A stretch of DNA of 64,000 bases from the NCBI GenBank assembly GCA_963839175.1, contig CAWIUB010000036.1:1-64000 (forward strand), given 5' to 3'. Numbering within the stretch: position 1 is the first letter of the stretch; each line of letters starts with the position of its first letter. The translations under genes and the position numbers were made by a program. A model generated the notes under the pieces. That model was not told the origin of the DNA. It worked only from the letters and a program-made list of their open reading frames with translations, and made no database searches. Origin of the DNA: CAWIUB01 sp963839175 (GTDB taxonomy: Bacteria; Actinomycetota; Actinomycetes; Mycobacteriales; Jatrophihabitantaceae). Of the stretch, positions 1 to 8,115 are shown piece after piece.

Positions 1-289
1 CGTCGGGGGGATCCTCGCCGAGCCGGTCGAGTACCTGCCGGGCCAGCGGGTATTCGACCGCGGCGGTCAGGTCGCTGAGCATCAGCGAGATCCGCGCACC
101 GTCCAGCCGCGCGATCAGGAAGAACTCCTCGTCGACGCTGGCGACCACGAACGGCCCGCCCTCCGGCGGCTGCGACCGCAGTGCCGACAGCAGCACGCCC
201 AGATCACCAAGCACGGCGGGCGGCAGCGGCTCGCACCGCCATTGCCCCGAGTCGCGAAAGGCCGCGATCGCGTAGCCGCCTTGCGCCAT
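1..289 (-). CDS. tRNA adenosine deaminase-associated protein, C-terminus off window
   Basis: The reading frame starts at an ATG (287-289) and is still open at the window edge, so the 3' end is missing. The visible protein starts MAQGGYAIAAF and contains the stretch SVDEEFFLIAR and then MLSDLTAAVEYPLA, a pattern I recognise from the small actinobacterial family that sits next to the tRNA wobble adenosine deaminase gene tadA. The biochemical role of the family is not established; association with tRNA editing rests on gene neighbourhood. In mycobacteria this gene lies divergent from tyrA, the same arrangement as here, which supports the call. About 125 bases separate the two divergent starts and should hold both promoters. 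Confidence 0.75.
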   Translation of the reverse strand, partial: MAQGGYAIAAFRDSGQWRCEPLPPAVLGDLGVLLSALRSQPPEGGPFVVASVDEEFFLIARLDGARISLMLSDLTAAVEYPLARQVLDRLGEDPPD

Positions 290-414
290 CCCGTGTCACC
301 ACCCGGTGGATTACCTACTGAATGCGTCGATCCTGACACGTTCACAGTGCCGCCTCTAGTGCCGGACGGCAACAGCGATACCGTGCGCCGGTGCGCATCG
401 GCTCGGGGGGGGTC

Positions 415-1377
415 ATGACCGCCGCGTTCGGCCGCGTCGCCGTCCTCGGGCTCGGCCTGATTGGTGGCTCGCTCTTGACGCCATCCGGCAGGCGGGTCTG
501 GACGTCATCGGGTACGACGTCACCCGCAGACGGCTTCGGCCGCGAGCGGCTCGGGCTTCCCGGTCCCGCCACCGATGCGGGCGCGGCGCACGGCGCGGAC
601 CTGGTCGTTCTTGCCATGCCGCTGCCCCAGGTGCCCGACGCGTTGCGCTCGCTCGCGCCGCACCTGGCCCACGGGGCGATCCTCACTGACGTGGGCACGC
701 TCAAGACGCCGGTGCTCGCCGCGGTTCGGGCGTTCGTGCCGGCCGCCCGCTTCGTCGGTGGGCACCCGCTGGCGGGGACGGAGAACACCGGCTGGGGGGC
801 CGCCGACCCGCTGCTTTTCCGGGACGCCCCGTGGGCGCTGACCCTCGAGCCGGACACCGACCTGGACGCCTGGCTGGCCCTCGCCGAGCTGGCCTGCGAC
901 CTGGGCGCCAAGCCCGTTCCCGCCGTCGCCGCCGAACAGGACGAGGCGGTCGCGCGGGTGATCGGCCTGCCGCACGTGCTGGCCGAAGCACTCGCGCTGA
1001 CCGGCCTGGTCGGCGGTCCGCTGGGGCTGAGCCTCGCCGCCGGCTCGTACATGACCGGATCGCGCGTTGCCCGGACCCGGCCGGACCTGGTGGCGACCTG
1101 GTGCGATGACAACCCTGCTTTGGTTGACGCCCTCGACGACATCATCGGCCAGCTGACGGCAACCCGGGACATGCTCGCCGCGCATGGGTCGATGATCGAG
1201 CTGGCCGTTGCCGGGCACGCGGCCCGGCTGGATTGGGAGCACCGGCAATTCGAGCCTGTCGAGCTCACCGCCGACCCGGGGACGCTACGGCTGCATGGCC
1301 GCAACGGCGGGTGGATCACCGCGGTATTGCGCGACGACGACGGAATCCGGCTGTTGGGCATGCGGCCGGCCGAATGA
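415..1377 (+). CDS. tyrA: Prephenate dehydrogenase (frame disturbed near the N-terminus)
   Basis: TyrA oxidatively decarboxylates prephenate to 4-hydroxyphenylpyruvate in tyrosine synthesis. The frame opens with a Rossmann motif (VLGLGLIGGS), followed later by DLVVLAMPLPQ, the conserved GGHPLAG segment and the helical C-terminal prephenate dehydrogenase domain. I chose the ATG at 415, directly after a run of eight G (405-412) that could serve as a ribosome site; a GTG at 391 is the alternative. Between about 470 and 590 the open frame reads as unlikely protein. The frame one base earlier (471-536) instead encodes AIRQAGLDVIGYDVTR, just what the second beta strand should be. So at least one lost and one gained base are suspected, natural or from sequencing. 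The stop overlaps the next start (ATGA). Confidence 0.8.
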   Translation: MTAAFGRVAVLGLGLIGGSLLTPSGRRVWTSSGTTSPADGFGRERLGLPGPATDAGAAHGADLVVLAMPLPQVPDALRSLAPHLAHGAILTDVGTLKTPVLAAVRAFVPAARFVGGHPLAGTENTGWGAADPLLFRDAPWALTLEPDTDLDAWLALAELACDLGAKPVPAVAAEQDEAVARVIGLPHVLAEALALTGLVGGPLGLSLAAGSYMTGSRVARTRPDLVATWCDDNPALVDALDDIIGQLTATRDMLAAHGSMIELAVAGHAARLDWEHRQFEPVELTADPGTLRLHGRNGGWITAVLRDDDGIRLLGMRPAE

Positions 1378-2324
1378 TCACCGGGGTTCCCCTCGTCGAA
1401 GTCGTCAGATCAGGGGTCGTCGAGAGCCTTCACCGCGGTCACCTGGTGGCGATCGACGGCGCGGGCCGCATCGTCGCGGCCCTCGGTGACGTCGTTCAGC
1501 CCGTCTTTCCGCGCTCCTCGAACAAGCCCCTACAGGCCGTGGGGATGCGCCGACTGGGCCTGGACGTGCCGTCCCGCCAGCTGGCGCTGGCCGCGGCGTC
1601 GCATTCTGGCGAGCCCAGGCACCTTGAGCTGGCCCGTGAGATGCTCGCGAGCGGTGGGTTGGACGAGGACGATCTGGGCTGCCCGGCGGACTGGCCCCTC
1701 GACGAAACGGCCCGCGAACGGTGGATCGCCGGCGGCTCGCCCAAACGACGCATTGCCATGAACTGCTCCGGAAAGCACGCCGCGATGCTGCTCACCGCCC
1801 GAGCGAACGGCTGGCCGACCGAGGGCTACCTCGCGCCGGACCATCCGCTGCAGCAGTCGTTGCGCGCGACGGTGTCCGATCTGGCCGGCGAGGCGGTCGC
1901 GCACACATCCGTCGACGGCTGCGGCGCGCCGTTGTTCGCGCTCAGCCTGCACGGCGTTGCCCGGGCCTTCGCACGTCTCGCGCTCGCGACCGGCACTGCC
2001 GAACGAGACGTCGCCGACGCCATGCGCCGGCACCCCGAACTGGTCGCGGGCACCGGCCGCTCGGCCACCCTGCTCATGGCGGGCCTGCCCGGGGCGATCG
2101 CCAAGGACGGCGCCGAGGGCGTGTACGCGGCCGCGCTGCCGGACGGTGGCGCGGTGGCCGTGAAGATCGATGACGGGGCCCAGCGCGCCGCCGAGCGGGC
2201 CATCGTCGCCGGACTGCAGCGGCTCGGCGTGGTCGCGCCGGTATTGGACGAGCGGGCCGAAGCCCCGGTCCTGGCCGGTGGCGCGGTGGTCGGCGCCGTG
2301 CGATTCACCGCGTGGCGTCGATGA
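1374..2324 (+). CDS. Asparaginase (asparaginase II family)
   Basis: This 316-residue protein belongs to the bacterial asparaginase II family (PF06089-type), distinct from the classical AnsA/AnsB fold, and predicted to release ammonia from L-asparagine. Family-typical blocks are visible: PRSSNKPLQA near residue 45, AAASHSGEPRHLELAREML, MNCSGKHAAML and SVDGCGAP. The protein has no signal peptide and should be cytoplasmic. The ATG at 1374 overlaps the tyrA stop in an ATGA junction, which decides the start over longer upstream options and implies translational coupling. Length is normal for the family. Specific substrate activity is inferred from family only. Confidence 0.85.
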   Translation: MITGVPLVEVVRSGVVESLHRGHLVAIDGAGRIVAALGDVVQPVFPRSSNKPLQAVGMRRLGLDVPSRQLALAAASHSGEPRHLELAREMLASGGLDEDDLGCPADWPLDETARERWIAGGSPKRRIAMNCSGKHAAMLLTARANGWPTEGYLAPDHPLQQSLRATVSDLAGEAVAHTSVDGCGAPLFALSLHGVARAFARLALATGTAERDVADAMRRHPELVAGTGRSATLLMAGLPGAIAKDGAEGVYAAALPDGGAVAVKIDDGAQRAAERAIVAGLQRLGVVAPVLDERAEAPVLAGGAVVGAVRFTAWRR

Positions 2325-2351
2325 AACGCATCGGCCGCTACCGTTTCCGGC

Positions 2352-4754
2352 ATGAGCACGGACCTCGGGAGGTCGTCGGCATCCGTGGGATCCTCGCCGC
2401 AGCCACAACAGGTTGCGATCGACATCCCGGAACGACTCAGCTACCGCATCAAGCGGGCGATGCTGGGCAAGCCGTTGGTCAACGCAGCGCTGACCGAGGA
2501 GAAGCTGTCCAAGAAAGCCGCGCTGGGCGTGCTGTCCAGCGACTGCATCTCCTCGGCCGCATACGGCTCAGAGGAGATGCTGATTGTCTTGCTCGCCGTC
2601 TTCGGGCTGAGCGGATTCCACATCCTGCTGCCGATGACCGCGGTCGTGATCATCGTCCTGGTGATCATGACGTTGTCCTACCGCGAGGTCGTCTCGATCT
2701 ACACAAGGGCGGGCGGCTCGTACGTGGTCGCCCGCGAGAACTTCGGTCCGAGGGTCGCACAGATCGCGTCGGTGGCACTGCTGATCGACTACATCGTGAC
2801 GGTCGCCGTACAGACTGCGGCAGGGACTGCAGCGATCACCTCGCTGATCCCGTCCATCCGCCATCTGCAGCTCGAGCTCACCGTCGTGGTGGTGCTCGTC
2901 CTGGCGTTCGGCAACCTGCGTGGCGTGCGCGAAGCGGGCAAGGCATTTGCCTTTCCGACGTATTTCTTCGTCTGCATGGCCGGGCTGGTCGTCGTGATCG
3001 GCATCCTCCGGGAGATCTTCGGCGACCTACCACGGATTGTGTACACGCCCGACCCGCAGAACCCACTGATCCCCGTGGTTAACGAGCATTACTCGATCCT
3101 GTCTGGTATCGCGATCTTCTACCTGCTCAAGGCGTTCGCCAATGGAGGTGCGTCGCTTACCGGTCTGGAGGCGATCTCCAACGGAGTGAGTGCGTTCAAG
3201 CCGCCGGCCGGGCCGAACGCGCGCAAGACGTTGACGATTATGAGCGTGCTGCTCGGCACCCTCGTGGCTGGCATCTCCTACCTGTCCTCCGAGACACACG
3301 CCCGTCCGTACGAGAGCGGAATCCCGACGGTCATCAGCCAGGTCGCAAAGGTGGTCTTCGGCCCTGCCTGGTACGGGCACCTCGGCTACGTGCTCGTGCA
3401 GCTCGCGACGGCGCTGATTCTTATCACGGGAGCAAACACGCCGTTCACCGGCTTTCCGTTCCTGGCCAGCTTCATCGCCGAGGACTCGTTCCTGCCCCGC
3501 CAGCTCACCCGCCGTGGTCACCGGCTGGCGTTCAGCAACGGGATCATCATCCTGACCGTCGCCGCGCTGGCGCTCCTGCTCGGTGTCGGCGCCCACGTGG
3601 ACAAGCTGATCCCGTTCTATGCCATCGGCGTGTTCACCGGATTCACCATGGCCGGCTTCGGGATGGCGAAGTACCACAACACCCACCGCGGGCCGGGTTG
3701 GCAGCGAAAGTTCGCTATCAACTTCACGGGCGGCTGCGTCTCGATGCTCATCGTGCTGATCTTCGCGGTCGTCAAGTTCACCGAAGGCGCATGGCTCGTG
3801 GTGCTGCTGTTCCCGATCATGTGGCTGGTGCTCATGCGCCTCAACCAGCAGTACCGACGCGAGGCGCGCTCATTGGACCTGGTCACCTCCACCCAGCCCG
3901 ACGGCAGCATGATGCACTACCCGCGGCACGTCGTGATCGTGCTGATCGATCGGCTCGACCTGGCCGTGCTGCGCGCGCTGCGCTACGCGGGCAGCTTGCG
4001 ACCGACCGAGATCCGCGCCGTCCATCTGATGATCGACAGCGAGGTTGCCGGCGAGCTGGAGCAGGCGTGGATCGATCGGGGGCTGGGCGACCGGATTCCC
4101 TTGGATATAGCGGAATGCCCCGACCGGCGGATCGTGCGCGGCGCCGCCGAACTGGCGCTCAGCACTGTGGTGCAGGAACGTGCCGAGGTCACCGTCCTGC
4201 TGCCTCGACGAACCTTCCCGAGGTTGTCGCAGCGGTTGCTGCACGACCGGACGGCTGACCGGCTCGCCGCAGCTCTCGGTCGCATCCCCCACGTCTCGGC
4301 AACGATCGTGCCGTTCGACACGACGTTGACCCAGGAGGCGGAGGAGCGACTGGATACGCAGCAGCGAGTCGCGGCTAAGGAGCCCGCACTCGCCGCGACC
4401 CGGGTCGAGACCGGCACCGACGACGACGCCGTCGGGGTGGCTCCGCACGAAGCACACGGTGGCACGACGCCCATCGGCAGCGTTTCGTGGAAGCAGCGGG
4501 TGACCATCGAGGGACGCGTCAAGATTGTCCAGGTGGGCACCAAGGCCGGCAAGTCGCTCGAGGCTCAGGTCTTCGACGAGACTGGCGGCATGCGGTTGCT
4601 CTTCTTCGGCCGGACGAAGATCCCGGGCATCGTGCCGGGCGCAATCGTGCGGGCCACCGGCACGGTCGGCGAGTACAAGGGCCACCTGGCACTGGCCAAT
4701 CCGCGCTACGAGTTGCTGTCCTCCGAGGGGGCGCGCGAGCCCACCCAGTCCTAG
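2352..4754 (+). CDS. APC-family permease fused to a C-terminal OB-fold domain
   Basis: The first roughly 500 residues form an APC-superfamily transporter with about twelve hydrophobic segments. They begin after a soluble lead with AALGVLSSDCISSAAYGSEE, the usual entry to TM1 of the cation/amino-acid APC group related to KUP-like and YheM-like permeases. A soluble region follows (about 520-690). The last about 95 residues, from SVSWKQRVTIEGRVKIVQVG to GHLALANPRYELL, read as an OB-fold nucleic-acid-binding domain. In mycobacteria the APC permease and a small OB-fold protein are separate genes a few genes apart; here they are one frame. Substrate is unknown. The stop codon shares bases with that of the convergent MMPL gene (CTAG, 4751-4754). 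Confidence 0.85.
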   Translation: MSTDLGRSSASVGSSPQPQQVAIDIPERLSYRIKRAMLGKPLVNAALTEEKLSKKAALGVLSSDCISSAAYGSEEMLIVLLAVFGLSGFHILLPMTAVVIIVLVIMTLSYREVVSIYTRAGGSYVVARENFGPRVAQIASVALLIDYIVTVAVQTAAGTAAITSLIPSIRHLQLELTVVVVLVLAFGNLRGVREAGKAFAFPTYFFVCMAGLVVVIGILREIFGDLPRIVYTPDPQNPLIPVVNEHYSILSGIAIFYLLKAFANGGASLTGLEAISNGVSAFKPPAGPNARKTLTIMSVLLGTLVAGISYLSSETHARPYESGIPTVISQVAKVVFGPAWYGHLGYVLVQLATALILITGANTPFTGFPFLASFIAEDSFLPRQLTRRGHRLAFSNGIIILTVAALALLLGVGAHVDKLIPFYAIGVFTGFTMAGFGMAKYHNTHRGPGWQRKFAINFTGGCVSMLIVLIFAVVKFTEGAWLVVLLFPIMWLVLMRLNQQYRREARSLDLVTSTQPDGSMMHYPRHVVIVLIDRLDLAVLRALRYAGSLRPTEIRAVHLMIDSEVAGELEQAWIDRGLGDRIPLDIAECPDRRIVRGAAELALSTVVQERAEVTVLLPRRTFPRLSQRLLHDRTADRLAAALGRIPHVSATIVPFDTTLTQEAEERLDTQQRVAAKEPALAATRVETGTDDDAVGVAPHEAHGGTTPIGSVSWKQRVTIEGRVKIVQVGTKAGKSLEAQVFDETGGMRLLFFGRTKIPGIVPGAIVRATGTVGEYKGHLALANPRYELLSSEGAREPTQS

Positions 4755-6976
4755 TCGACCTGTTCGACCTGCGGTATACCGGGCCGCGCCACGGGTCGAA
4801 CAACCTGCGTGTCGTCAGGTTGCCCCGACTCGCGGATGCCATATCGGACGTAGAAGCGGCGCAGCGGGCCCGGCGCCCACCAGTTGGCCGTGCCGAGCAT
4901 CCGCATGGTGGCCGGTACGAGGATGGATCGCACCACCGTGGCGTCGATCAGGATGCCGACGAACATGGCCACCCCGATGAGCTTGATGAACGTGATCGAC
5001 GAAGTAGAGAAGGCGCCGATCACCACCATGAGCAGCATCGCCGCCGAGGTGATGATGCGCCCACTGCGTTGCAGCCCGGTCGCGACGGCCTGCGTGTTGT
5101 CACCGATGAGGTCGTACTGCTCACGGATTCGGGACAACAGGAACACCTCGTAGTCCGTCGAGAGCCCGAACACGATCGCCAGCACCAGGATGGGCTGGGC
5201 AGCGTCGATTGAACCGGTAGGGGTGAAGTCCAGGAAGCCGGACAGGTGTCCGTTGCCGAAGATCCAGGTGACCACGCCGAACGACGCCCCCAATGAGAGC
5301 AGGTTCATGACGATTGCCTTGATCGGCAACACGATAGAACCGAAGGCCAGGAATAGCAGGACGAACGTCGACAGCGCGATGATCAGGGCCATCCACGGCA
5401 GTCGCTGCCCGAGGCCGTGTAGCCGGTCGACGATTTGCGCGGTCGCACCGCCGAGGTGGATGTCGCTGACGTGCGCGGGCGGGGTCAGATCGCGCACGCT
5501 GGCCAGGACCGACCTTGCGCCACCGGCCAGCGCCTCACCGGCGTATGTCACGCTGACCACCGCCGTGTCACCACGGACTGCCGAGACGCTCGCGCTCGTC
5601 GCACCAGGCACCGCCCGGGCCTGCTGCACATAGCCACCGATGGCGGCCTGCCCCTGCACGCTCGCGGCAGGCAGGTCCAGGCTCAGCACGGCCTGGATCG
5701 GCTGCGAGGTGTTGTCCGGGAAATCACGAATGAGCGTGTCGGATACCTGGCGGGACTCGGCGGACGCCGGCAGGACGCGCGCGTCGACGCCGCCGAACGT
5801 GGCCTGCAAGAACGGCGAGGCGAGGACCAGCAGCAGGGCCGTGGCGGCCACGATGTAGAGGACGGGCCGGCGCATCACGCTCATCGCCAGGCGGTACCAG
5901 AAGCCGTGATGCTCCGCCGTCACGTCCCGCCTGCCCATGCCAACCCGGCGCAGCAGCGGCCGCACCGACCAGGCGTCTACCCGGCGTCCGAGCAGCAGCA
6001 ACAACGCGGGCAACACGGTGAGGGCCCCGACCGCGTCGACCAGAACGGCCGCGATTCCGCCCATGCCCATCGAGCGCAGGAACACCTGCGGGAAGATCAG
6101 CAGCCCGGACAGCGCCACCGCCACCGTGGTCGCCGAGACCGCGACCGTGCGGCCCGCGGTAGCCATCGTGCGGACGACGGCGTCCTGGACGTCCCGGCCG
6201 TTCGCGAGCTCTTCACGGAACCGGCTGACGATGAACAGCCCGTAGTCGATCGCCAGCCCCAAGCCCATGATCGTCACGATGTTGATCGAGAAGATGGACA
6301 GGTCGGTGAAGATGCTCAATAGCTTGAGCGCGGTGAAGGCACCCAAGATCGCCAGCCCGCCGATTGCCAGCGGCAGAAGTGCGGCGACCAAGCTACCGAA
6401 CACGAATACCAGCAATATCAGCAGAATCGGCAAAGACAGCATCTCGGCGCGGGCGATGTCACTGCTGACCCGGTCGCTGATATCGCTGTTGACGCCGCCC
6501 GTGCCGCCGATTTGGACCGTGTAGCCGGTGCCCTTCACCGAGTCTCGCAGCGGGTCGTACGCGGTGGTCTTGATGATCTCGTTGCGGTCCTTCAGCGACA
6601 CCGCGACGAAGGTGACGTGCCGATCGGTGCTGACGAGCGTGGGCGAACGGGTGTCCCAGTAGGTGTGTACTGCGGTCGCGGCGCCCACCGGGAACTGCTG
6701 CATCGCCGTGTCGACCATGGTGCGATATGCCGGGTCCTCGACTGTAACAGCCGGGTTGCGGAACAGCACGACCACGTCCGTGGTGACCCCGCCGATCCGG
6801 TCGTCGATCAGCTGCTGCGCCTGCGAGGATTCGCTCTTTGGGTCGTCGAATCCACCGTTGACCAGTGAGCCGAAGACGCTCGTGCCCCACGCGACGCCGA
6901 CCGCCACGAACGCAAGGGCGCCGGCCAGCACCCACCTCCGCCGCCTGATGATGACCCGTGCCCACCACGCGAACAT
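4751..6976 (-). CDS. MMPL/RND-family membrane exporter
   Basis: A 741-residue protein with the two-repeat MMPL layout: TM1 near residues 15-35, a large outside loop, a block of five to six membrane segments (including GLGLAIDYGLFIVSRFREE), a second loop, and a second membrane block with FGLSTDYEVFLLSRIREQYD. The paired D-Y motifs inside TM4 and TM10 are the proton-relay signature of the family. I chose ATG 6976 (MFAWWARVIIRRRRW) because GGAGGG lies five bases upstream; an upstream in-frame start would run through the operator. Divergent from a TetR gene, it is probably a drug or lipid exporter controlled by that repressor. The substrate cannot be told. Confidence 0.88.
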   Translation of the reverse strand: MFAWWARVIIRRRRWVLAGALAFVAVGVAWGTSVFGSLVNGGFDDPKSESSQAQQLIDDRIGGVTTDVVVLFRNPAVTVEDPAYRTMVDTAMQQFPVGAATAVHTYWDTRSPTLVSTDRHVTFVAVSLKDRNEIIKTTAYDPLRDSVKGTGYTVQIGGTGGVNSDISDRVSSDIARAEMLSLPILLILLVFVFGSLVAALLPLAIGGLAILGAFTALKLLSIFTDLSIFSINIVTIMGLGLAIDYGLFIVSRFREELANGRDVQDAVVRTMATAGRTVAVSATTVAVALSGLLIFPQVFLRSMGMGGIAAVLVDAVGALTVLPALLLLLGRRVDAWSVRPLLRRVGMGRRDVTAEHHGFWYRLAMSVMRRPVLYIVAATALLLVLASPFLQATFGGVDARVLPASAESRQVSDTLIRDFPDNTSQPIQAVLSLDLPAASVQGQAAIGGYVQQARAVPGATSASVSAVRGDTAVVSVTYAGEALAGGARSVLASVRDLTPPAHVSDIHLGGATAQIVDRLHGLGQRLPWMALIIALSTFVLLFLAFGSIVLPIKAIVMNLLSLGASFGVVTWIFGNGHLSGFLDFTPTGSIDAAQPILVLAIVFGLSTDYEVFLLSRIREQYDLIGDNTQAVATGLQRSGRIITSAAMLLMVVIGAFSTSSITFIKLIGVAMFVGILIDATVVRSILVPATMRMLGTANWWAPGPLRRFYVRYGIRESGQPDDTQVVRPVARPGIPQVEQVD

Positions 6977-7012
6977 TGACCCTCCAGACTTTCGAGAACA
7001 TACATTGCTTAA

Positions 7013-7043
7013 GTGAACACTGTTCACGGTGAACAGTGTTCAC
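7013..7043. promoter_or_regulatory. Double-palindrome operator between MMPL exporter and TetR genes
   Basis: Two 15-bp palindromes, GTGAACACTGTTCAC (7013-7027) and GTGAACAGTGTTCAC (7029-7043), are separated by one G. Each is the exact reverse complement of the other, so the 31-bp block is itself a palindrome. It sits 37 bases upstream of the MMPL start and ends 13 bases before the TetR ATG, the expected place for a TetR repressor to control both genes. Binding is inferred. Confidence 0.8.
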
Positions 7044-7056
7044 TATGCTGACTGCT

Positions 7057-7800
7057 ATGTCCCGCGTCAAGCCCCAGGTCGCCGAGGCCTCTCAGTCGAC
7101 TCGCAGGCAGCGAGTCCGGGCTGCGGCCTCGGCCGAGATTCTGGGATCGGCCCGCGAGCTGCTTGTCGCTGGCGGCACGGAGTCGGTGACGCTGCGCGGG
7201 ATCGCCGGCTCCCTGGGCATGACGGCGCCCGCCCTCTATCGATACTTCGCCAGCCGCGAACGGCTGCTCGGCGCGCTGATCGACGATCTCTACACGGAGC
7301 TCGCCCAGCAGTTGCAGGCGGCGCGCGATGCAGACCCCACCGCGGTGCTGAAGACACGCTTCCTCGACACCTCGTTAGCGTTCCGCCGGTGGGCGCTGGA
7401 TCATCGGCCGGAATTCGGCCTGTTGTTCGGCGCCCCGATCCCCGGCGTGCCCGACCCCGCCGAGCGCGAGGCGGCCGGCAGGAACCGCGGCCAGGCCTTC
7501 GGCCAGGTGTGGCTCGACCTGTTCGTCGAGCTGTGGCGTCAGCACCCCGAGGTCGTTCCTTCCGACGAGGACGTGCCGGCCGACTTGCGCAAGCAGCTGG
7601 CCGACTACCACCGGCAGACGGGTGCCCTGGTACCGATTGGGGCGATCGCGCTCTACCTCGGTTGCTGGATGCGCCTCTACGGTGCGGTGGCCACCGAGGC
7701 GTTCGGGCACCTGAACTTCGCTCTACGGGACGGCGACGCCGAGGCGCTGTTCCGCGATCTGATGCACGAGATGGCCGCGCGGCTCGGCCTGAAGCACTGA
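7057..7800 (+). CDS. TetR-family repressor with WHG-type C-terminal domain
   Basis: A 247-residue protein with an N-terminal TetR helix-turn-helix: the stretch SVTLRGIAGSLGMTAPALYR followed by YFASRERLLGALIDDLY matches the family recognition helix. The C-terminal ligand-binding half (RWALDHRPEFGLLFG, and later QTGALVPIGAIALYLGCW) resembles the WHG/TetR_C_25 class common in actinobacteria. ATG 7057 keeps the operator outside the coding region; ATG 7045 and GTG 7036 are in frame but would overlap it. No Shine-Dalgarno sequence is evident, so a leaderless or near-leaderless transcript is likely. The gene probably represses itself and the divergent MMPL exporter. Confidence 0.88.
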   Translation: MSRVKPQVAEASQSTRRQRVRAAASAEILGSARELLVAGGTESVTLRGIAGSLGMTAPALYRYFASRERLLGALIDDLYTELAQQLQAARDADPTAVLKTRFLDTSLAFRRWALDHRPEFGLLFGAPIPGVPDPAEREAAGRNRGQAFGQVWLDLFVELWRQHPEVVPSDEDVPADLRKQLADYHRQTGALVPIGAIALYLGCWMRLYGAVATEAFGHLNFALRDGDAEALFRDLMHEMAARLGLKH

Positions 7801-7812
7801 GCCCGCGGCCGT

Positions 7813-7841
7813 TTGGACCCGCTCGGTGCGTCCCCTATGCT
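7813..7841 (+). promoter_or_regulatory. Sigma-A-type promoter for tRNA-Glu
   Basis: TTGGAC (7813-7818) and TATGCT (7836-7841) are spaced by 17 bases and lie 45 bases before the tRNA-Glu 5' end. Start of transcription is expected near 7848. Confidence 0.6.
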
Positions 7842-7886
7842 GGGCGGGTCCATCAACGGGGCTCGGCTAGCATGGAGCGGTTGACC

Positions 7887-7959
7887 GCCCTCATCGTCTA
7901 GAGGCCCAGGACGCCGCCCTTTCAAGGCGGTAGCACGGGTTCGAATCCCGTTGGGGGCA
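7887..7959 (+). tRNA. tRNA-Glu (anticodon TTC)
   Basis: The acceptor stem GCCCTCA pairs with TGGGGGC (7952-7958), with discriminator A. The anticodon arm is CCGCC-CTTTCAA-GGCGG, giving anticodon TTC. The T arm contains GGTTCGAATCC. CCA is not encoded. Confidence 0.95.
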
Positions 7960-7990
7960 CGGTCTTACTTGCCGTAGCACGGCATACCGA

Positions 7991-8067
7991 GGCCCCGTAG
8001 CTCAGCTGGTTAGAGCGCCGCCCTGTCACGGCGGAGGTCGCCGGTTCAAGTCCGGTCGGGGTCGCCA
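7991..8067 (+). tRNA. tRNA-Asp (anticodon GTC), CCA encoded
   Basis: The acceptor stem GGCCCCG pairs with CGGGGTC (8057-8063), discriminator G at 8064, then an encoded CCA (8065-8067). The anticodon arm is CCGCC-CTGTCAC-GGCGG, giving GTC. It follows tRNA-Glu by 31 bases and is probably cotranscribed. Confidence 0.95.
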
Positions 8068-8115
8068 GCATTGTGGGGTTCCGCCGTGCTCTTCGCGCGG
8101 ACGTACCGTTCGAGG

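Noticed and set aside
342..1361. Long minus-strand open frame opposite tyrA
   Set aside because: It is a high-GC shadow; the translation is Ser/Arg/Pro-rich with no family pattern, while the plus strand encodes TyrA.
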